From: Tanypteryx hageni
Taxonomy: Eukaryota; Arthropoda; Insecta; Odonata; Petaluridae
NCBI GenBank assembly: GCA_028673005.1
Contig: CM054117.1
Span: 33,576,561-33,640,560, forward strand
Direction: 5' to 3'
Length of the DNA stretch: 64,000 bases
Shown: positions 57,120-64,000 of the stretch, piece by piece
Layout of the letters: each line of letters opens with the position of its first letter
Position numbering within the stretch: position 1 is the first letter of the stretch
Translations under genes and position numbers: made by a program
Notes under the pieces: generated by a model
Told to the model about the DNA's origin: nothing
Seen by the model: the letters and a program-made list of their open reading frames with translations, nothing else
Database searches by the model: none

Positions 57120-57480
57120 CCCCTATTATATAATGCGTTCTTTGCATCATATATAAAAAAGAGCTCGCAGGAGACGCGGTATTAACAATAAAGCGCGCGC
57201 CCGCCTCGACAATCGATATAAATCGAAAGTCGGCACGAACGTATCTCTTTCGTATAATTGCTTCTCCGAGTGGGTTTGAATAACGTGGATAAAGTTTTCG
57301 CTCCCGGAGGCGGCGTCGCCGTCGTCTCCATGGGAACCAGTTAAAAACGAGGGTGCCCTCTGGCGAGTGGTTGCGGACATTTTCCGGAGGCCGCGATAGG
57401 CCATTACATCCTTGATGACCGGGTTGGAGTCTTCCTCTCTCGTTCACTACTGTCCACATAAGGACTAATAGGTTACCGAG
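57120..57480 (-). other. GC-richer island overlapping a 210-codon open frame, function unknown
   Basis: A - strand frame at 57459-56827 is the longest in the window outside low-complexity sequence and transposons. Its first 80 codons lie in GC-richer DNA with an Arg-rich stretch. The second half lies in AT-rich DNA and is Phe/Ile/Ser-rich. It has no recognisable domain, no splice-bounded look and no promoter that I can see. It is more likely a chance frame over a possibly regulatory GC-rich island. ATCGATA, a DREF-type core, occurs near 57212. Confidence 0.25.
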
Positions 57481-60400
57481 TCAGCCCGAGCCGTGAAATT
57501 TAAGATGGGCAAAGTCGTGGATGGTTTAACTGCCTCAGGGTGGTCGAGCATTTTTTTTATCGAGGCTCGTTTTTGGGCTTCGAGAAGGATATGCGTGAGT
57601 GTTAGTGAAAAAAATATCATCAGAGCGAGTCCGGAAATGTCGGACAAGATGGGGCTTTTTTTTGAAACAACAGCATTATATTCATGGGATTTTTTGGGGA
57701 AATACTTTGGTTCTCCCTAGACCTAAAGAGATGTTTTGGATATTGGTTTGATTTTTAATGCCTAAATTTTTATCTCTTTAAGGAATAACAAGTCTAGTAT
57801 GACGGATTCTGCATTACAAGTTTGGTTGAAAATTCATTTACCAGTTAAGTTTTTCGAGTTCATGTAAACTTCCCAATTATTTGAAAAAGTACAAAATAGA
57901 TTATTGTGGTGGTAATAGCGGTATATACACACACAAAAATATGAAGATTCCACATTAATTTTATCAATATTTTATGTTACGCTCTCCATTTTAATTTCAC
58001 ACATCTTAATTTATCATTTTAATTCTTCGTCAAATTAATTATTTAGTGATAGCATCACTGAGCAATGAGCAATAAAACGCTTTCATTACATTAACGACCT
58101 ATAAAATATTTTTCTCCGCCTGAAGACATCTTCACAAATTTATGCTGGGAATAATCTTCTAGGCTGAGGAAATTTATATCTACAATTCTTAGAGTAATAT
58201 AATGTATAGAATGTTAAAAAAAGCTTTGGAGTTACAGAATTATATTCGCACTGTATATTTCACTTCTCGCGCTAAAAACCTAATCGCAATAAAAACATAT
58301 TCTTAATAATAGAGGAAAATGAGTTAAATTAAAAATAAGCTGCTATTTTTTTACTATAGTCTTACACTGAAGCGGAATTCATAATTTCTCGCTTTAGATT
58401 ATTTTTCAAACTAGTATTTTGTGTATTATGCGGTGTGTTATACGAAGCCTAATGTATTAGTTAGCTTCACTAAACATTTCGTTTTCATGTACGAAAATAA
58501 AACATTGGTTGTCGTTGGCAATTCCAACAGGACAGCAGGCAAGTAACCGAAAGGGCGAACCGAATTAGCGGATAAAGAGAGGAGAACTGTCAGTGAGACA
58601 AATGCTCGCCAGATAACATTTGACTGTGTCGGCGACACGCGAAAAAATAAACAAAAAGATACCACGAGTTTCAAGAGAGTCGCTAATGGACCAATTAAGA
58701 CCTTTTTTGATTTTCTCCTAAAATAAGAGAAACAGAAAATTTGTAAAGCAGGGGCGAGATGAACACAGAGAGAGAGAGAATCGTATAAAAGAGAGGGAGA
58801 AAAAGATAGGACCGACATTAAATGGATTCAGAGCGAATGAAGAGAGAAAAAGAAAGTCTGAAAGACTTCATTTTTTATTTCCTTCCTATCTCGGCGACCG
58901 CAGCGCCCGTACTCAAGGTAAACAGTTAATTAAGGAAAGGAACTAAGGGAACAAATGAAGTACGGGATACTCCGAAAATTGATGGAGATTGCGAGATCGG
59001 TGAGAATGAAATGGGATGTAAGCAGAGCGGTTTTAAGACTCGCTCACACCGGGATCCGGAAAGATGGAGGAGGGAGAGGAATGGGAAAGGAAGTGGGGGC
59101 AAGAAAGAGTTTTGCGGCCTTCTGGGGCAGCCCGACAATACAACGTAAGAAGGGGAGGATCTGGGAGCCGCGGCGAGAGTGAGGGGGAGGAAGGGAAAAC
59201 GGAATGAAGTTTTGTATATACATCCTCGGAGTGCTTTATTGCCTTGTCCACGGAGATAATTCAACCGTTCTGATTTACGAGTCGTCCTAGCCAGGACTGA
59301 TTTTCTTTTCGGAGTCGACCGCTCTTTTGTTCCTCAGCTTTCGATCGGGAGTCGTGACTCCTTTTCTGGGAATCTTATGACCTCCTTATTAGAAAATAGA
59401 AAAATCGAATGCAAGGACTGATATGGAAGTTCTTCTTTTCTCTCTCTCTCTCTCTTTATTTCTTAATTCAGTTTTATTTTTTTATTTTTAGATTTGGGGA
59501 TTTATTTTATCTGGACTGGAGATGCGTAAAAGAAAGAATCTTTCTTCTGTTTCATTTGAAGGTTTTTAACCCTTTAAAGAGTACTCGAGCTAGTATAAAG
59601 AACATCAAAGACATCCTGCAGTAGGGAAAAATTCTTCGAGCTTTTTTTATAATATACTTCATGGCAAACGCAGGAACTTAAAGCTAGTTTTTTGTCTAAA
59701 GCATTTTAGTTTTTATAGAGCCGATAGTGGTACTAATTTCGTTTTCGCATGCAAGTGACTCGTGAAAGAATGTCTTATGTCCTCTAAGACAAAGTAATTT
59801 GTAATATTTGACTTTTAGCACTAATAAAAATTCCAAACAAAAGTAATAGGCATAATTACTTAAATCGAGTTATTCTCTGTCGGCATTTATATAAATAATA
59901 TCGGCAGTCATGGTGTGCTATATTTCCTGTAGTGCGTGCATTAAATTTTCAAGACGTTTTAATTATTTATTGGTAATTGTCATATTCACTTGTTTAGCCT
60001 AATGGCTCATTTTATGTAATCACTGCTAAACCTCAACTAAAGTCTGCCTTTTATTTGCACTTAAAAAACGATAAATCATCCAAATATTTATTTCATTAAC
60101 AAAACAAGAGCCCTTTTCAAAATATACCCGCAGATTTCTACTCGCACGCATGTTCCGCCGAAGGCTTTTTAACCTTTCCGTAACATCCAGCGAGATAAGA
60201 AAAAAATCGAGGGATTGATACAAGTCGTAATTATTCACATTATTCACTCCTCTCGGCCATAGAGTCTCGTATGGAGGCCTCATATTAAAAATAAAAGAAA
60301 GGAAGAAAGAGAACCGCTCCTCACGAACTTAAGAAGACCGTAATTGCATGGTTTAGGTGGCGAGGCACGCCCGAATCCACTCAACGCGTTAAACGTAATC

Positions 60401-61321
60401 CTTTCGGAATCTCGACACCCCTCCTCCTTCTCTTTCTCCCCTCCCCACTATCAAAATCCACTCTCCCTCAAGATATTGTTGTTGACGGCGAACCAATTCC
60501 GAACGCGTGGGCAGGAGAATCGACTCGTTCCATGAAAACCGACCGGCCGTTACTGCGTTTACATCGAACCTAGCCCTCGGAAATATTTAAGGAGAAAATT
60601 TTCCATACGACCCAATTTAACCGCGGTTGAATGGCGCCCGTGGGCTGGGACTTATTTTCCCCTCCTCCTCTATCCTTCGCCGTCCGCGGCGCCACCTTAG
60701 CTCCGTCCGACTCGGTAGTGCCGGCGCTTATTTTCCTCTCTCCTCACTCTCTTCCGACGACGACATCGCTCGAAAGGAAAAAAAAAACCCCTTTCGCTGC
60801 CCAACCGATCCGATCCCTTCGATTCGCATTTAAAAAAAAATAACGGACGGCTTTCGGAAGAAAGAAGGCGGGGGCGGAAATGTGTTGCCGCGCAAACAAG
60901 ATCATCACCGGATACCTTTTTTGGCAAAAGAAATTTCGCGAAATTTTCCTTATCAGCTCCTTTGATGCAATTGTCTACGCGTCGAATCCTGACTTATACG
61001 AGTGCTTATGCAAATTCGAAGAATAGTTTTGACAACCACGTCGTTTTCTCGACGGTGCTTTTGGGCGTGGCGTTTGAATAATGCGTGCTATCGTGCCTTT
61101 TTGTAAGGGCGGTAGATTCGGTACGCATGAATCGGCTCGTGAGATTCTAAAAAAAAAGACAGGAAACATTATTTTCCCACCAAGTTTAAAGATTGTGTTT
61201 TAAAACCACGCGTGTTAACCGTAATTAGAAATTATAAAATGTGGTCGTGCTCAGCACTGGACGTTAGAAGGCGTTGAAATACTGCTTTCACAGAAAGATA
61301 AATTTAAAAAATTATATGTTA
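57481..61321. other. Noncoding stretch, no gene seen
   Basis: Nothing recognised. Purine-rich sequence lies at 58760-58860 and 59055-59195. GC-richer sequence at 60540-60900 holds overlapping frames of 63-76 codons. The - strand frame at 58818-58438 (126 codons, hydrophobic) matches nothing I know. Confidence 0.35.
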
Positions 61322-61496
61322 CGGTCAGATCTCGATTTAACGCCACCGTTTTTCCGTCACTGAAATTGGCGCTATAGCGGAGATGGCGGTAAATCGAGGT
61401 ATGTTCAATCATAAGATGGAAATTCTATTCACAAAGAATAATATGCAGTTTGCGTGGATAGCACTATATAGCAGACGTTAAATCAGGGTTTGACTA
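61322..61496. mobile_element. pogo/Tigger-like MITE, 175 bp
   Basis: The left end is CGGTCAGATCTCGATTTAACG. The right end, inward, is TAGTCAAACCCTGATTTAACG. Both are close to a CAGTCAAACCTCGATTTAACG consensus. TA flanks both ends (61320-61321 and 61497-61498), as expected for Tc1-mariner group insertions. A 15-bp inverted repeat with one mismatch (CTCGATTTAACGCCA) lies inside the left part. Confidence 0.78.
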
Positions 61497-62628
61497 TACA
61501 CAAACTGCAATAAAATGACAATTTATTCAGAATAATCCCCAAAAAATTCCTCGCTGGCTTTCTTGAATCACTTGCTTCGACTAACGCATTGCATTCGCCT
61601 TTGCAGTGTTATGCATGCACGAAATTCGGTGATTAGAAATCTGATAGCCTTGCACTTCTATCACAGTTAACTGAACCTCCCCACAATATTTTCAATATCT
61701 AAAGTACGGAACCGGAGAAAAAAAAGTTTGTTTTATTGATGAACTTTTTAAGAAGACCTTTTTAGGCGATTGCTTACCCGGCTCCGTAATTTTAAGCGGA
61801 CGTCGTGCTCAGACACGAACATCGTGATTCCAAAGCGTTTATTCCGATAACCGAAGGATATCTATGGCCGATGATCTCGCGAGATTTGCTTTGGGGAAAT
61901 TATCCCCCGCGTATGACCAATGGGTGGCGATTTTATTTTACATTCTCTGAATTCCCCGGCAAACCCGCGGCAGAACGCACGACCAAGATAGGAAAACCTG
62001 TACGCGTATGGTTGTCGGCAGACGGAAAAGAAAAAAAGACACGATTTAAAGATATTTTCCTTCTCTGAACATAAAAGGCGTCGATTTCAAGCGGACGAAA
62101 ACACTTCGATTAAACCCCGATATAGGGGTGGGGGTTTAAAAAAAAATCCACTCGAAATATTTCGAATAAAATTAGGTGGAAGCGATGTACGCGCACTCCT
62201 GCGTAACGTACGACATTAGTTAAAACTCGGTCAGTCAGCATGGCTGACCGTTTAAGCCCACCTAACCCCTATCAACTCGCGTGGTTCGTTCATTTGAACT
62301 CGGATTAGGATATTCTGAAAACTGTTTTTGGCGCTTTGGAAAGAGTTTTTGATCTATTCGGTTGCACGTAAAGCGCCGTTTGAAATTCCGCGGCGCTTTT
62401 TCGCGTGCAACTACGTAGCAACTGCGGCGTGGAATGGCATAAATTATTTCTGGAAACGAGGTCGACGCTAAGCTTTTGCCGTCCGGAGGGAAAAATATCA
62501 TTTTCGTTGAAAAACAGAAGTTAAAGGTTAGGCGAGCACATATAAATAGCAAATTACTAAGAATCAAATCAAGCTACTTAAGATTTTTTCTATTTCACTA
62601 AAAGTTGTAAATAACGAGACCAATCACG

Positions 62629-62695
62629 ATAAATTGAGAGATCATAACATTCCGCGAGGTGAAAATAAATTGAGAGATTATAATATTCTGCGAGG
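62629..62695 (+). repeat. Two-copy 36-bp tandem repeat
   Basis: ATAAATTGAGAGATCATAAC...CCGCGAGG at 62629 is repeated at 62665 with four substitutions in about 31 bp. Confidence 0.8.
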
Positions 62696-63109
62696 ACTAA
62701 TTTTTTCGAGCTCAACTTTTGGCGATATTTAAAGAGAAGATTTCCTTGAATCTCTCACGGTCGCCTTGTAATTTTGTAAACCATGCCGCGGTTTAATTTC
62801 CTTCGCTGGCTCGATTATTTCTTGTGGAGAGGAAATAGCTTCCAACTTCTCTATAAGAAGGTAAAAATTGATGATTTAAAATGCTTTCGTCGTTTTCTGT
62901 AGCTCTTTTAAACCTCGCACCAAAAATTGCCATTTCAAAATGGCTCTAAAGCCTATCAAATAGTTGCACTTATTAATCAATTTTGAGGAATATGCTGAAA
63001 AGGTTAGGCTTTTCAAATTACTATATCCAAAAATAATGATTAACTGGAATTCATTCAGAAATTAGGATAAAAAAGAGATCGCTAAAAAAATCTTAATTTT
63101 TTCAACATT

Positions 63110-63180
63110 CGGAAAAATTCAAGGACCCCATTGGGCCCGAGGCACATGGGCACCCACGCCACCCTATTGTCACGCCACTG
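63110..63180 (-). mobile_element. Solo hAT-type end
   Basis: Read on the - strand from 63180: CAGTGGCGTGACAATAGGGTGGCGTGGG, the form of a hAT terminal repeat with a GTGGC-rich subterminal part. No partner end or 8-bp duplication could be found upstream, so the element is truncated or the match is fortuitous. Confidence 0.4.
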
Positions 63181-64000
63181 ACTATAGAAGATCCTCTGCC
63201 CCGCAAAGAAAAGGTATTTGTTATGGCTCGCGGCCAATCGTTTTTACGTTGCCTCAAACTTTTGATCTATTTGTGCGAACATTCAGTCAGGTCAATGCAA
63301 TAGGGACATCTCATCAATACTAAATTCTCCGCATTAAAGAATGATCTACGATAGCTGAAACGCGCCTCGCGAACAAATAAACCGTTTCCATCTCTATTAC
63401 TTGATGCAGAAGAATCCACGATACCCTCTGAAAGAGGCCAACTCCCAACATTTTCCTCTTCAACTCCCCTCACTTTTTCTCCATATAAAGAGATCGATAG
63501 TAATCGAATCTCCCGCAGAAGAAGAAAGACGGCGGACGCTAGCGGCGGAGGGGAAAAATGGAAGTTTCGCCAACGGAATCCAGATTCAGTATTGGGTGAA
63601 CTCGAGCTTAACCCCTTATATAGGAGAATCGTCTTCTGCCCACTATATCGGGTCAATCGACTGACCTCTCTTTCTACGCGGTCCAGAAATGGGAAGGAGG
63701 GCCAAACGTGCCGTGCCGTCGTTCTGCCTCGCTCGCAAATTGCTTTAAGTTATTGATCGAAGGACGGCGCATTGAACTATTTGTCTCCCGAAGCTGTAAA
63801 TGACCATCCCCCTTCTCCAGCTAGCTCGATCGATAGCTTCCTCCGTATAATTTCTGAAATAACCCGTTTATTTTTTACTCCGACATGACATACGTTGGCG
63901 AACTGCCGGTCATAATTTTGGCTGCAGTTATTCGTTATTTACCAGCACGTTCCAGTGTGACAGTGGAATAATAAATCATTTTGTCAAATCGAGTGGAAAG

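Larger units (their letters stand above)
61497..64000. other. Noncoding stretch, no gene seen
   Basis: No gene recognised. A small hairpin, CGGTCAG/CTGACCG, lies at 62230-62252. Frames of 87-129 codons on both strands near 61805-62068, 62262-62567 and 63267-63664 match nothing I know and partly oppose each other. Confidence 0.35.

Noticed and set aside
1..64000. CRISPR array, bacterial operon or prokaryotic mobile island
   Set aside because: No regularly spaced short repeats with unique spacers, no ribosome-binding sites or compact coding. All signals are eukaryotic.

Overview
This is eukaryotic nuclear DNA, almost certainly from an arthropod and plausibly an insect with a medium or large genome. 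It is AT-rich and non-operonic, with no dense coding. It is full of microsatellites, purine/pyrimidine tracts and short degenerate transposable elements. The clade call rests on three inferences: a TCAGTC initiator with a correctly spaced downstream promoter element, a non-LTR retrotransposon of the CR1/jockey type, and many small hAT elements with CAGTGG or CAGGGC ends. The species cannot be named from the sequence.

No complete protein-coding gene is visible. Nearly all long open frames lie in low-complexity tracts or inside repeats. The best evidence for a host gene is on the + strand. A TATA-less core promoter lies at about 36.63-36.84 kb: CCAAT-type box, CT tract, initiator TCAGTC, and GGTCGT at exactly +28. 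It would start a 5' exon running to a consensus donor at 37341/37342. A short coding start (two consecutive ATGs at 37307 and 37310, after an in-frame stop) ends in phase 2. The strongest downstream candidate exon is 44885-45005, bounded by a pyrimidine-tract CAG acceptor and a GTAAGT donor. It is open in the compatible phase. The gene identity is unknown and most of it would lie to the right of the window.

Layout: 0-11.5 kb is unique AT-rich DNA with purine and pyrimidine tracts. 11.6-14.3 kb is a hAT element carrying a second, younger hAT element. 17.2-19.7 kb is a cluster of tRNA-derived SINEs, one interrupted by a hAT element that is itself interrupted by another. 20.5-22.6 kb holds a dispersed repeat (family B), a purine-rich tract, a MITE with perfect 19-bp ends and a TG/TA microsatellite. 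24-33 kb is dominated by copies of another dispersed repeat (family A), two of them head to head. 34-37.4 kb holds a hAT element, a pogo-like MITE and the candidate promoter. 37.3-44.9 kb would be a first intron with microsatellites, a 20-bp minisatellite and a 41-bp palindrome. 47.6-49.6 kb is a decayed LINE with a SINE inside it, flanked by a hAT MITE and another SINE. 50-64 kb holds scattered repeats: a minisatellite, a family B copy, a hAT MITE, a SINE with a 14-bp target duplication and a pogo-like MITE.

The mobile elements form a readable record of insertions. Target-site duplications are perfect in the inner members of nested pairs and eroded in the outer ones. I saw no CRISPR array, operon, intact tRNA or rRNA gene, or clear novel system. 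The most useful leads are the candidate promoter and two-exon model, the mosaic SINE family, and repeat families A and B.
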